The notes below the pieces were generated by a model that searched no databases, had not been told where the DNA came from, and worked only from the letters and a program-made list of their open reading frames with translations. The position numbers were made by a program, and so were the translations under genes. Shown piece by piece: positions 1 through 9,828 of a stretch of 64,000 bases of DNA; the stretch's first letter is position 1, and each line of letters begins with the position of its first letter. Origin of the DNA: Spisula solida (Eukaryota > Mollusca > Bivalvia > Venerida > Mactridae); assembly GCA_947247005.1 (NCBI GenBank), contig OX365945.1, positions 15,568,501 through 15,632,500 of the forward strand, read 5' to 3'.

Positions 1-2638
1 ATAGGATTCCATCCTTGATTGTGAATGAACTTCTCTGCCGTAAATACTTCTGTACTGGTTTCTTTTCTTGTCGTAACTGTTCCTTGTTGAGGTGAAGACG
101 GTTATCAATGATATCATAAAACCGAGCAATAGAAATATCCTTTACCTGTTCTACCTTCCAATTAATGGTACTGAGGTCTGTTGCTTGGAACTCTTCCGTA
201 GGATCAGCTTCAATATTGCCGGCATCTGTTAAGACAAGTGATTCCGCAAGTGGGTGTTCATTTGTCCTCACACGAGCTTCTGTACACAAGGCTCTTATGA
301 CTTCCGTGAACATAACTTCTTCGTCCTTTGGTGGTCTTCTACTCAGTCCGTCCGCATCACTGTTGAGTTTGCCAGGCTTGTACACTGCCTTGAAATTGTA
401 GTTTCCAAGCGCAGCCAACCATCTGTGCCCTGTCGCATCTAACTTGGCTGTGGAGGATACATATGTTAATGGGTTATTATCAGTTCTTACTATAAATGTA
501 TTACCATAGAGGTAGTCATGAAATTTTTCTGATATCGCCCATTTCATACACAGGAACTCCAACTTGTGCGCAGGGTAATTGCGCTCACTGGCACGCAGTC
601 CTCTGCTGGCATAACTGATAACTCTTTCCAAACCATCCTGTTCTTGGTAGAGTACGGCCCCCAGACCTTCAGTGGAAGCATCTACCGACAACACAAATGG
701 CTTGGTAAAATCTGCATAACCCAGCACAGGTGGATTGGTCAACATACTAATAATAGTGTCAAATGCAATCTGATGGGCTAAACTCCAGATCCAGGGAGTC
801 TTGCTCTTCTTTGACTTCTTGGCCGTCCTGTTGGTAGGATGACCTATAAGTAGGTCATTCAGGGGTTTTACAATTTTGGCATAATCTTTTACAAACCTCC
901 TGTAATACCCCGTAAATCCCAGAAAGGTCCGCAATGTCTTAATACCAACAGAAACTGGCCAAGTAGTCAAAGGAGCAATCTTCTCTGGATCTGTGTGTAT
1001 TCCTTGAGATGAAACTACATAGCCTAAATAAGACACATGATTACTAAAAAATTCACATTTAGAAGGTTTTAATTTTAGACCATGTGTTTCTAATCTCTCA
1101 AAACATGCTTCTAAACGATTAATATGTTCATCAAATGTTTGAGAAAATATCAACACATCATCTAAAAAAATTAAACATTCTTTCAAATTCAGATCACCCA
1201 TACAGGTTTCCATTAACCTTTGGAAGGTACTAGGGGCATTGGTCAAACCAAAAGGCATGCGTTCACATTGATAGAACCCTAGTCTTCCAACAGAGAAAGC
1301 AGTTTTCTCTTTATCATTCTCTGCCAATTCAACTTGCCAATAACCGCTTCGCAAATCTAGTTTGGAAAAATATTTGGAGTGTACTAACGAATCCAACATA
1401 TCATCCACCCTTGGTAATGTATAAGCGTCTTTGATAGTACGCTTATTCAGTTCCCGCAGATCTATACAAAATCTCAAACTAGAATCCTTTTTCCTAACCA
1501 GTACAACATTACTACAATATGGCGACTTACTTTCTTTGATGGCTCCACTGTCAACCATTTCTCTCAGATGTTGTCTCACTTCCTCGTACATCGCAGGAGG
1601 TATTCTATGATAAGGCTGTTTGAAGGGTTTTTCATCATTAAGCTTAATTTCATGTTTTACTAGATCTGTTTTTCCAAGATCAGTAGAAGACTTTGAAAAT
1701 ATATGTTCCCAATTACCAAGAATCTGTTGGGCACGGAATAACTGGTCTTTTGTCATATTGTTCTGGTCAAGTTTGATGCCTAACTCCTTAAGCCTTGCAA
1801 AAGATTGCAAATTCTCAGGTTCATTGATACGAGATGGCTCTGATTCTGGTTTCCATGAGTCAACTACTTTTACTTCTGACAATGAACAGATGTTACTATG
1901 TGGAAGAATTTTAATTGACTTACAGGATATGTTGCAGACTCTTACTGGTACTCTGATAGTAGTTCCTTCCCCTTCAAGGGATACAACCCTTGGACAAACA
2001 TTTAATCCCGCCAACTGTGGTTTTTCAGTCGCTTCTGTAAGCGCTGTAGTTACTCCTTTTGGCTTTCTAACTAGACCTGAAATTGTAGAAACTTCATTTG
2101 GATGGATTACAATAGGTGATTTGTTGGTTGACTTAACTGCAATTAGATTAGAACAATTCATTGCCTCTAATGCAAGTCTGTATGGCTCAACTGAGCTATT
2201 ACAACCAGTAACACTATCACAAAAACGTAAAACATTAGTACCGATTATACCAGGTACAGCCTGACGATACTCTGTATCAGGTACAACCAAAATAGGCACC
2301 ACAATACTGGTTTCAAGGACAGAAGGTATCATAATATCACCTTCAATATATCCCAAATATGGTAAACTAGTACCACATGCACCAACTACATCCAAGTTAA
2401 AATTATCAATACTACATAGTTCAGGTTTAGGAACTAATGAATTAAAAAATGACTCAGACACCAATGTGACCATCGCTCCACTATCAACAAGTACCTTGGT
2501 CACCACACCACATATCACTGCTGAACCCTCATTACTCTTACCGACCATTCTTTCTGCTAAGGATAGTACTGAACTACCTTGTTGGTTAGGGCTTTTTCCT
2601 ATTTGGACATCCCCAGTTTGCCCTGCAACTGAGGAGTC
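1..2638 (-). CDS. pol: pol polyprotein of Ty3/mdg4 retrotransposon (protease-RT-RNase H), 3' part missing
   Basis: I translated the minus strand from 2638 to 1 in one frame, about 879 codons, and met no stop. Counting from the residue encoded at 2638, an aspartic protease motif LVDSGA lies at about residues 50-55. The reverse transcriptase follows, with LRFCIDLRELN, the LDLRSGYWQVEL block, and the catalytic FLDDVLIFS with its Asp pair at about 493-494. The RNase H domain has SVDAS (Asp at about 653) and DNNPLTYV (about 720). An HPLAE stretch near the left side leads toward the integrase, which is not included. The frame has no usable initiator near its start and lies -1 to gag, so expression should be by frameshifting. 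The gene copies element RNA into DNA in the cytoplasmic particle. An intact pol frame is unusual for an old insertion. Confidence 0.93.
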
Positions 2639-3696
2639 TAGGCATTTGGGTTATTCTGATTATTGTTACCAAAATTACCTCTCTTACCTCTATTTCTGTA
2701 GTTACCATTATTTCTCTGGCCCCTATTATAATTTCTGTAGCCTGTATCTTCCTTGTAGCCAGTATCTTCCTTGGGTTGTTCCTGAATCTGTTTTTCCAAT
2801 GAAAGCAATTTATTCATTAGTAAATCCATTTTACTGGTTAACTCATCAACAGTTTTCTTTTCCACTGTTGTTGATTGTTGAGAAACATTAACTGTTACAT
2901 TATTTGAAGCACTTAACTCTTTTTCCACTGTACGCACTTCCCTAAATAATTGGTTGTAATCAAACAAAGTATCATACTTATTTCTAGTTAATATTTTCAA
3001 CTTCTCATCTTTAAGACCGGTCCAAAATTTAGATCTCAACATATCATTTCTGGCAACAGTACTTACATGTCCGCTCTGCACTGCTACCTGTAACAACGAT
3101 TCCAATCGACATCCATATGCCGTAACATTCTCAGACACTTTCTGGGACGCATTGTAAAACATCTGCATTACAGATTCAGTGGTTGCAACTTCCCCAAACA
3201 AGATATCAAGTTTATTTAATATCTCAGTACTGGTTGCGTGTTCCCCTACAGACATCAGGGTGCGCCGGGCAGTGCCCCGCAACGATCTTCTAATTATTTG
3301 TACAATAACATTATCAGGCAAACTCTCTGAATGTAAACATTTTGTTTCGAATCGCCATACCTCATCCCCTTTAATAGGAGGTTGATCCCCTGAAAAATAG
3401 GGCAACTTGGGGGTCTCATACTTTGGAACATGTAACTGACTAGCATTCATGGAATGATCATGCTTGGATTTTTCTTCTTTCATAATAGTTACCAAATTCG
3501 CTCTAGGACCAATAGGAATAGGATATGGTGTACTTGTCGAGCTAGGTTTATGCAATGATTCGTATTCTTCTTTAGAAAGAACAACATACTCACCACTAGT
3601 CTTCAATGCTTGCACAATTTGTTTGATCTGTTCCTCAGATAAGGATGAGTCAGCCTCACTCTTTGTTTCCCCAATATTCTTTCCACCTGCCGCCAT
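2638..3696 (-). CDS. gag: gag of Ty3/mdg4 retrotransposon, PNMA-related capsid type
   Basis: This is a 352-residue ORF starting with MAAGGKN and ending in an Asn/Gly/Arg-rich tail (RNYNRGQRNNGNYRNRG). A gag capsid-like core spans about residues 95-225 and contains VWRFETK, LRGTARRTL, a GEVATTESV block and YGCRLESLLQ. This arrangement resembles the retrotransposon-gag domain from which the vertebrate PNMA (Ma antigen) genes derive; that is recognition by eye, not a search result. No CCHC zinc knuckle is present, so RNA binding probably relies on the basic Arg/Gly/Asn tail. A Thr-Val-Asp-Glu-rich helix around residues 275-310 may be a coiled coil. Gag proteins self-assemble into capsids that package element RNA. 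The stop codon is immediately preceded by a slippery heptamer that would give Gag-Pol. Confidence 0.88.
   Translation of the reverse strand: MAAGGKNIGETKSEADSSLSEEQIKQIVQALKTSGEYVVLSKEEYESLHKPSSTSTPYPIPIGPRANLVTIMKEEKSKHDHSMNASQLHVPKYETPKLPYFSGDQPPIKGDEVWRFETKCLHSESLPDNVIVQIIRRSLRGTARRTLMSVGEHATSTEILNKLDILFGEVATTESVMQMFYNASQKVSENVTAYGCRLESLLQVAVQSGHVSTVARNDMLRSKFWTGLKDEKLKILTRNKYDTLFDYNQLFREVRTVEKELSASNNVTVNVSQQSTTVEKKTVDELTSKMDLLMNKLLSLEKQIQEQPKEDTGYKEDTGYRNYNRGQRNNGNYRNRGKRGNFGNNNQNNPNA
2644..2650 (-). promoter_or_regulatory. -1 ribosomal frameshift slippery heptamer between gag and pol
   Basis: Read on the minus strand, the gag frame is C CCA AAT GCC TAG. CCCAAAT fits the X XXY YYZ pattern for simultaneous -1 slippage, and a -1 shift here enters exactly the frame that encodes protease and RT. 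The site ends three bases before the gag stop. Whether a downstream stem or pseudoknot exists was not computed. A -1 relation between gag and pol is common in this class of element. Confidence 0.75.
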
Positions 3697-4884
3697 TTCA
3701 AATGTACTTTCTTCGGGAATTAAAAACTATTGATAATTGAATAAAAACATTGTTATAACATACATGTACAATGTAACACAATTAACTGGGATTATATAAA
3801 TTGCTGAAAATCAAAATTTACTGCAGCTGAAATAAAGTAATAATTAAATTTGACCTGGCCACCACCATAGTATATACTCCTGGAAGAATTTCTCAACCAC
3901 TTGTATAACTATAGAAAAAATATATAATAAACTTCAAATGCAGTAAATATACACACAATATATCTAAGTAGGGTACTGTAAATGTACTAATTACTTGTTA
4001 CAAAGTCTACTACACTACTGACTTCACAACAATCTTCTTCTTCCTACATGACACATAATATAACCCAGCGTACGTGAACAATCTTCCTAACGCGAACTTC
4101 TAAACGCGTCAGAACACAATTTACACGAACATAAACACAGTGAAACATAAATCTACACAAAACATAAATTCTCACTTACCTCTCTCACTCCCTCTTTTAA
4201 ACATACATCTCCGAGGTATATCAACGGCACGTACTCTAACTAGGAGAAAAGGGCATACAAAATTCCTATAATCCTAAACCTTAATTTCCCCCAAAAATCC
4301 TAGCAAAATACTCAAAATTTCGTTCAGATTTCAAAAAAAAAACAATAATGTATAGTGATATCAAAAATACATATCAATTTACCACATAACATAAATCGTA
4401 AACCGACAATAGTACAATACACAAAATTTATGAAAAACAAACATTCGCGAAAATATATGACAATAGAAACATACAATAATAACAGTTCAAATACAAGTTA
4501 AACACAAAGTCTACTCACTCTCCGGTTCACAATCACAAGTTCAAAATACACAATATTTCAGTCACAGTCACAAATTGCAGGAGTTACCTGAATTTATGTC
4601 GTTAAAATTTCAAAAGTCAACACTTGCCACATTCCTGAGCGATGAATCATCCGGTCCTCCCGTAATAATCTCAACGTCGTGAAAATCGGTCCTATGGAAG
4701 GCCGATACCGTCCGTAAAGTTGTGTGCACACAATATATATATAATAGATCTACGAAAAAAAAAACACTCAACGCGCTAGCTAGCTATTTCACTGATGAGG
4801 TATATCTAGATGAATTATGTTGATGTATGATGCATCATCTCCATATTCTTCACTCCATGGCTTCTGACTTCTAGACTGCAAAAA
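3697..4884 (-). other. Retrotransposon 5' leader, no coding signal
   Basis: This AT-rich stretch lies between the primer-binding-like site and the gag start. It has short A-runs and scattered ACATA-type repeats but no long ORF. It is probably the untranslated leader that carries packaging signals. Confidence 0.5.
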
Positions 4885-4899
4885 CCACACTGGCCACCA
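4885..4899 (-). promoter_or_regulatory. Candidate primer-binding site
   Basis: One base inside the LTR edge, the minus strand reads TGGTGGCCAGTGTGG. It starts with the TGG expected to pair with a tRNA CCA end. I cannot name the tRNA. If the LTR edge is wrong, this call falls with it. Confidence 0.4.
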
Positions 4900-4900
4900 T

Positions 4901-5638
4901 TGTTACAGGGCTTCTTGGGGATATACTCAAGACAACACTTCGGCGTAGGTTCGAATTACGTTTTAATAATCAATATGCAGAATAAAGAAGTAGAAGAAGA
5001 AGCCTAAAACAAAAGAATAGAATGATTTAGCAATTTATACCAATAAGTTCTAACCAATACAGTATTTCATATTATCCAAGAAATTCACGCGTTCTAATCG
5101 TTCTAATTCAATACATACAATTCCAAAGCAAATAAATAAAACCTTACCACAGTAGTAAACATCTGATATCACTCAAACTTCAAAGTAATAACATAATCAA
5201 AATGATTTGATTAATTAAGTATCTACTATTAGAAGATAAGTTGCGTCGGTCTCGTAAGAGATCTGACATAGGAATCACAGTCAAACTCGTATCGCTAGGG
5301 ACGCGCAAACTCACATCTCATTCATCCAATCTGATCAAACCTTTCATACAACATATAAAACAGACAAGACAATTGGACAACAGGACAAACAACAGGTTTT
5401 CCAAACAGGTTTCACATAACACGCACGGACACTCATACTAATTGCCCTCCTCGGCAACTTCCGTCATTGCCCGTAACCCACGAACAATGACGAAGATCTC
5501 CGATTTGGTCAATCGGCAGATGACAAAACAAGACGATACGATACAGTATTTACAAGCAACGGCGCATGCGTGATAAATATAATTAAAGTTTGCCGCATTA
5601 ACCGTGCGGTGTTACCGCTAAAATGTCACACCGTGACA
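4901..5638 (-). repeat. Candidate 5' LTR of the Ty3-type element
   Basis: On the minus strand the segment begins TGTCACGGTGTGACA and ends CCTGTAACA, giving short imperfect inverted termini of TG...CA type. Its length, about 738 bp, suits an LTR, and it sits upstream of the gag leader. The assignment rests on termini and position only, because the partner LTR is outside the window. Confidence 0.55.
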
Positions 5639-6169
5639 TATTTAATAATTAATATACATACAGTATTTGCTGGGACTGAATATAATCGTCCCAGATATTT
5701 GTGAAAGTATAGTTAAATCCCTGTTTTTACCCGCCTAATATTTTTTTGTCCATTCAATAAATAATTAAAAAAATTATCACGTGCAATGCTCGTATGTCAG
5801 TACTACCGATTTAAAACAATAAAAAGGAAAATGCGTCACATATAGTAGTTAAGTGTAATTTAACACAGACATGTAAAAAATAATAATGCGTCAATAGATG
5901 GCTAGATATGTAAAATGGACGATTTTTGAACGCATCCAAATTTCTTAATTCAATTCATACGGCAGCACAATTGTTTTCTACCATTCGAGAATTATAAATA
6001 GTTTATAATTATCAAAATTTTACTGTTAAAACATAAAGATTAAGTGCACATGGCGTTGAGCAAAAGTGCATAAAATTTGTTTTCACGCCATTTTGAAGAA
6101 CAAAGGCGGCTTCAGACTAGGAATCAGCCAACTGTGATGTTCAATTTCTGTGATAAATCGACCGATACT
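5639..6169. other. Spacer between the LTR element and the LINE
   Basis: AT-rich sequence with no ORF, no recognisable repeat unit and no splice-flanked coding block that I could see. The last 100 bases may belong to the 5' part of the LINE. Confidence 0.4.
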
Positions 6170-6193
6170 TGAGAATGTATTCACACAAATACA

Positions 6194-9100
6194 TTGTCTG
6201 TCAAGTCCGACCTTAAACCATATATCACATTGTTAGATACTGATAATCCTAATGTGTTGTGGTTTGTCTTATCGGGTCAACTGAGTGAAACGGAAGATAC
6301 TTTATACGGTGTAGTGTACTTGCCACCGGAATATTCCGACTATGCAACTGACGAACCATTTTCTCTTATACAGCAGGATATTGACTCATTTCCCAAAAAG
6401 TACAATAATATGTGTTTATTCGGCGATTGGAACTCTCGAACTAAGAACTTACCTGACTATATTGATGTTGATTTTGATGTTTTTCATGAAAATGATCTCG
6501 ACGAGTTGTATCTTGAAATGCACTCTAGCATAAACGATATTTTATCAAATACCAATGTATGTATAAACAGAAATAACAAGGATTCTGGTGTAAATAATTA
6601 TGGTTATAGATTTGTAGATTTTCTTCAGTGTAATGAACTGTTTATATTGAATGGACGTACGAATGGTGATTATGAAGGTTGTGTTACATGTAAAGGTGTC
6701 AGCACAGTAGACTATTTTGTATGTTCTTCAAATTTATTATCATCAGTTGAAAGCTTGAAAGTCCTAGATTTTTGCCCAATGTTATCTGATGTTCATAGCC
6801 CTGTTAGTATGTCTATGCGTTACAAAAATATTTCTGTAGTTACGAACAAACAAACGCATTGCACCAGTGAAAGCGTTAAAATGTGGAATAGAGATCTGGT
6901 TGATGATTTTGTTAAAAATTTCGAACAATGTAAAGTTGATGAAATATTTAACGAATTAGGTCACATTGAAACCCTGAATGAAATTCCGATGGATATGCTT
7001 AATAATACAGTGTCAAAAATAGGAACGCTATTCAAAGATAATGCAAAAACTTGTTTTGGTACTAGTAAAAAACGTCCAGAATCAGTTCCACAAGCGGATA
7101 AACGCACGTGGTTCAACAAAACTTGTAATGTAGCCAGGCGCGATTTTAATAGAGCTAAGTATCTTTATAAGCTAAGAAAGAATAACGCAAACAAAACCAA
7201 TTTGAAAACTAAAAGTAAAGAATACAAGAAAACTTTAAGGGAGCATTTTATGAGTTTCAAAAGAAATAATGTAAACAAAATAAGAAATATTAAGAAAAGT
7301 AATCCGAAAGCATATTGGAAAGTACTTTGCGGAAAAACTAAAACTAATGTGTCAGCTGAATTGTCAGAACTCTATCAGTTTTTCAAAAATGTGAATTCCG
7401 GCGAGTCAATAAATTTACAAGATACCAATGAAGATCCTAATTTCATAAATGAAGAGCTGAATACTGATATCACATTAAAGGAAATAGAAAACGCAGTAAA
7501 ACTGTTAAAAACAGGTAAAGCCTGTGGTGTCGATGAAATATTAAATGAACATATTAAAAATACATTTCCTTTAATGAAGCATGTTTATGTAAAACTTTTC
7601 AATATAGTATTTAACCATGGTATTATACCGGATAACTGGACCATTGGCGTCATCAACCCGATATTTAAAAATAAAGGAAGCTCTCTTGACCCCTCAAACT
7701 ATCGACCTATTACCTTACTAAGCTGCCTCGGAAAACTATTTACGGCTGTTCTAAACAACCGTTTACAAAATTACGCCTCCAAACATGAACTAATAAACGA
7801 ACACCAAGCAGGTTTTCGTGCAGGCTATTCTACAACAGACAATATGTTTATTTTGCAAACTCTGATAAATATTCTAAAAAATAGTAAAAAGAAACTTTTC
7901 TGTGCTTTCATTGATCTAAAACAAGCCTTCGATACGGTTTGGAGATCAGGTTTATGGTCAAAACTCATAAATTATAATGTAAATGGAAAGTTTCTGAACG
8001 TTATTAAAAGTATGTACAATCAAGCAAAATCTTGCGTATCAAAAGATGGACAAAAATCAAGCTATTTTAAATGTAATATCGGCGTACGCCAAGGAGAAAA
8101 TCTTTCACCAATTTTATTTTCATTTTACTTAAATGACCTTCATGACTTTTTTGCTGACAGTAGACTAGTAAACGGTATAAATTGTGCTAAACATGTTTCA
8201 GATGACTGTTTAACAAAGTATCTTAAATTATTTATGCTGTTGTATGCCGATGATACCGTGTTAGTTTCTGAAACTGAGCAAGATTTACAACAAGCGTTGA
8301 ATTTGTATGAACAGTATTGTGATTTATGGAAATTGTCCTTAAACACGTCTAAAACAAAAATACTGGTGTTTTCGAAAGGTCGACAGAAACAGTATAATTT
8401 CTTTTTTAAAACCGATCGTCTGGAAGTTGTAAACGAATACAAATATTTAGGAATTCTATTTAGCCGATCTGGTTCTTTTAATAATGCCAAAAAACATATT
8501 GCAAAACAAGGCACCAAAGCTATGTATTGTCTCATTAAAAAGGCTAAAGAGCTATGTTTACCTATCGACATGCAATTGGAACTATTTTCAAAAACCGTCA
8601 AACCTATTCTTTTATATGGCTGTGAAATTTGGGGATACGGAAATATAGATGTTATTGAAAGGGTACAATTGAAATTCATTAAGCACATATTACATCTTAA
8701 AAGTTGTACCTCAAATTGTATGGTTTACGGAGAAACTGGAACAAAACCACTATCAATCGATATTGAAACAAGAATTGTATCATTTTGGGCAAAACTTGTC
8801 AATCCTATGAATGTGAAACTTTCCAGTAAAATATATGCTATTCTGTTAAGCCAATTTAATCACACACGATCGATAAATTTCCCATGGATTGCTAATGTCA
8901 AGCACATACTTACCTCTTGTGGACTGATAAATGTCTGGGAAATGCATGAATTTCCAAACATTAAGTGGTTAACCGCAACTATAAAACAAAAACTATCGGA
9001 TTTATTTATCAACCAATGGTATTCATTATTAGAAAACTCTAGTAATTGTGTGAACTATAAGCTTTTTAAACGCACATTTGGGTTTGAGCAATACCTCGTT

Positions 9101-9421
9101 AAAACCCCACCTGTATTACTACGATACATGATTAAATTTAGAAACAGAAATCATAAATTACCTGTTGAAACTGGAAATTGGAATAAGATACCACTAAACC
9201 TTAGAATTTGTACAATATGTAATTTAAACATTGGCGACGAATTCCATTATTTATTTGAATGCCCGGCCATTGCAAATGAAAGAAAAAGATACATTAGACC
9301 AAAGTTTTTTAAATTTCCAAATATTTTGCTTTTTGACTCTATAATGAACATAAATACCAATACCGTAGAATACAGAAAATTGTGTATATTTGTTAAACAT
9401 ATCATTACAAAATTTACATAG
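6194..9421 (+). CDS. LINE ORF2-like protein: AP endonuclease (N-truncated) - reverse transcriptase - Cys/His C-terminus
   Basis: About 1075 codons are open. The frame opens after a stop at 6170-6172. Position 6194 is TTG, and the first in-frame ATG is at 6410, so no proper initiator remains. Endonuclease motifs are LFGDWNSRT (about residues 75-83), STVDYFVCS and the SDVHSP active-site block (about 198-203). RT motifs are FKNKGSSLDPSNYRPITLL, HQAGFRAGYST, FIDLKQAFDTVW, GVRQGENLSP and the catalytic LLYADDTVLV. The thumb-like YLGILFS follows. A C-terminal CTICN...HYLFECP pattern resembles the Cys/His module of several LINE clades. The function is nicking target DNA and priming cDNA synthesis. 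The start of the endonuclease domain is missing, so the copy is probably dead or needs helper activity. Apart from that, no frameshift or stop is present, so it is fairly young. Confidence 0.9.
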   Translation: MSVKSDLKPYITLLDTDNPNVLWFVLSGQLSETEDTLYGVVYLPPEYSDYATDEPFSLIQQDIDSFPKKYNNMCLFGDWNSRTKNLPDYIDVDFDVFHENDLDELYLEMHSSINDILSNTNVCINRNNKDSGVNNYGYRFVDFLQCNELFILNGRTNGDYEGCVTCKGVSTVDYFVCSSNLLSSVESLKVLDFCPMLSDVHSPVSMSMRYKNISVVTNKQTHCTSESVKMWNRDLVDDFVKNFEQCKVDEIFNELGHIETLNEIPMDMLNNTVSKIGTLFKDNAKTCFGTSKKRPESVPQADKRTWFNKTCNVARRDFNRAKYLYKLRKNNANKTNLKTKSKEYKKTLREHFMSFKRNNVNKIRNIKKSNPKAYWKVLCGKTKTNVSAELSELYQFFKNVNSGESINLQDTNEDPNFINEELNTDITLKEIENAVKLLKTGKACGVDEILNEHIKNTFPLMKHVYVKLFNIVFNHGIIPDNWTIGVINPIFKNKGSSLDPSNYRPITLLSCLGKLFTAVLNNRLQNYASKHELINEHQAGFRAGYSTTDNMFILQTLINILKNSKKKLFCAFIDLKQAFDTVWRSGLWSKLINYNVNGKFLNVIKSMYNQAKSCVSKDGQKSSYFKCNIGVRQGENLSPILFSFYLNDLHDFFADSRLVNGINCAKHVSDDCLTKYLKLFMLLYADDTVLVSETEQDLQQALNLYEQYCDLWKLSLNTSKTKILVFSKGRQKQYNFFFKTDRLEVVNEYKYLGILFSRSGSFNNAKKHIAKQGTKAMYCLIKKAKELCLPIDMQLELFSKTVKPILLYGCEIWGYGNIDVIERVQLKFIKHILHLKSCTSNCMVYGETGTKPLSIDIETRIVSFWAKLVNPMNVKLSSKIYAILLSQFNHTRSINFPWIANVKHILTSCGLINVWEMHEFPNIKWLTATIKQKLSDLFINQWYSLLENSSNCVNYKLFKRTFGFEQYLVKTPPVLLRYMIKFRNRNHKLPVETGNWNKIPLNLRICTICNLNIGDEFHYLFECPAIANERKRYIRPKFFKFPNILLFDSIMNINTNTVEYRKLCIFVKHIITKFT

Positions 9422-9665
9422 CTATTGTACATGACATTGTATGTGCCGAACTGTGTCTTTATTTATTCGAAGGTAATTACATGTACTTTATATGAATAAC
9501 TGTAACTCTCCCTCTTAAATGAGGTCTTCTTTCTTTTTTTGTTCTACTATACTATCTTCTCCTATTTATCTATATTCTGTCATTGTGTTAACCTGTTATA
9601 TTATGTATATATATATGATTGTTCCTCATTATGTCATGTTATTCATGAAATGAGTGTAAATAAAT

Positions 9666-9680
9666 TTGAATTGAATTGAA
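9666..9680 (+). repeat. 3' tail of the LINE, (TTGAA)3
   Basis: Three perfect TTGAA pentamers end the element, directly after AAATAAAT. They mark the LINE 3' boundary. Confidence 0.75.
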
Positions 9681-9828
9681 CTTATCTAAACATAAGACTA
9701 TGTTATTTAAACGATATAGGGTTGAAGGAACTAATTGCACTGAAAATAAGTTGGCTGTAATTGTTGACGCTATCGGCGAGATTTTACAAAATGGCCGACT
9801 CGACAGTATCGCTCACGTGATCGAATAC
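9681..9828. other. Spacer between LINE tail and foldback element
   Basis: Short unremarkable segment containing a CACGTGATC motif. A similar CACGTG lies outside the right arm of the next element, so the element may extend slightly further out than annotated. Confidence 0.35.

Larger units (their letters stand above)
1..5638 (-). mobile_element. Ty3/mdg4-type LTR retrotransposon, incomplete at the left edge
   Basis: Read on the minus strand, the order is a candidate 5' LTR (4901-5638), a primer-binding-like site, an untranslated leader of about 1.2 kb, gag, then pol in the -1 frame running off position 1. Protease-RT-RNase H order is typical of Ty3/mdg4 (Metaviridae-type) elements. Integrase and the 3' LTR would lie beyond the left edge. 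No stop interrupts gag, or pol as far as position 1, so this is probably a young and possibly autonomous copy. The missing 3' LTR prevents dating and prevents a target-site check. Confidence 0.85.
6170..9680 (+). mobile_element. Non-LTR retrotransposon (LINE), 5'-truncated, with (TTGAA)3 tail
   Basis: A single long endonuclease-RT ORF is followed by about 245 bases of 3' UTR, ending in three exact TTGAA units at 9666-9680 rather than a poly(A) tail. Short tandem tails of this kind occur in several LINE clades. The 5' boundary is unclear. The ORF lacks the start of the endonuclease domain, which suggests target-primed insertion that stopped early. Confidence 0.85.

Noticed and set aside
1620..2891. 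Plus-strand ORFs of 214 and 141 codons
   Set aside because: They lie opposite the intact minus-strand pol and gag frames and show no domains.
8140..8688. 182-codon minus-strand ORF inside the LINE
   Set aside because: Shadow of the RT coding strand, with no independent features.
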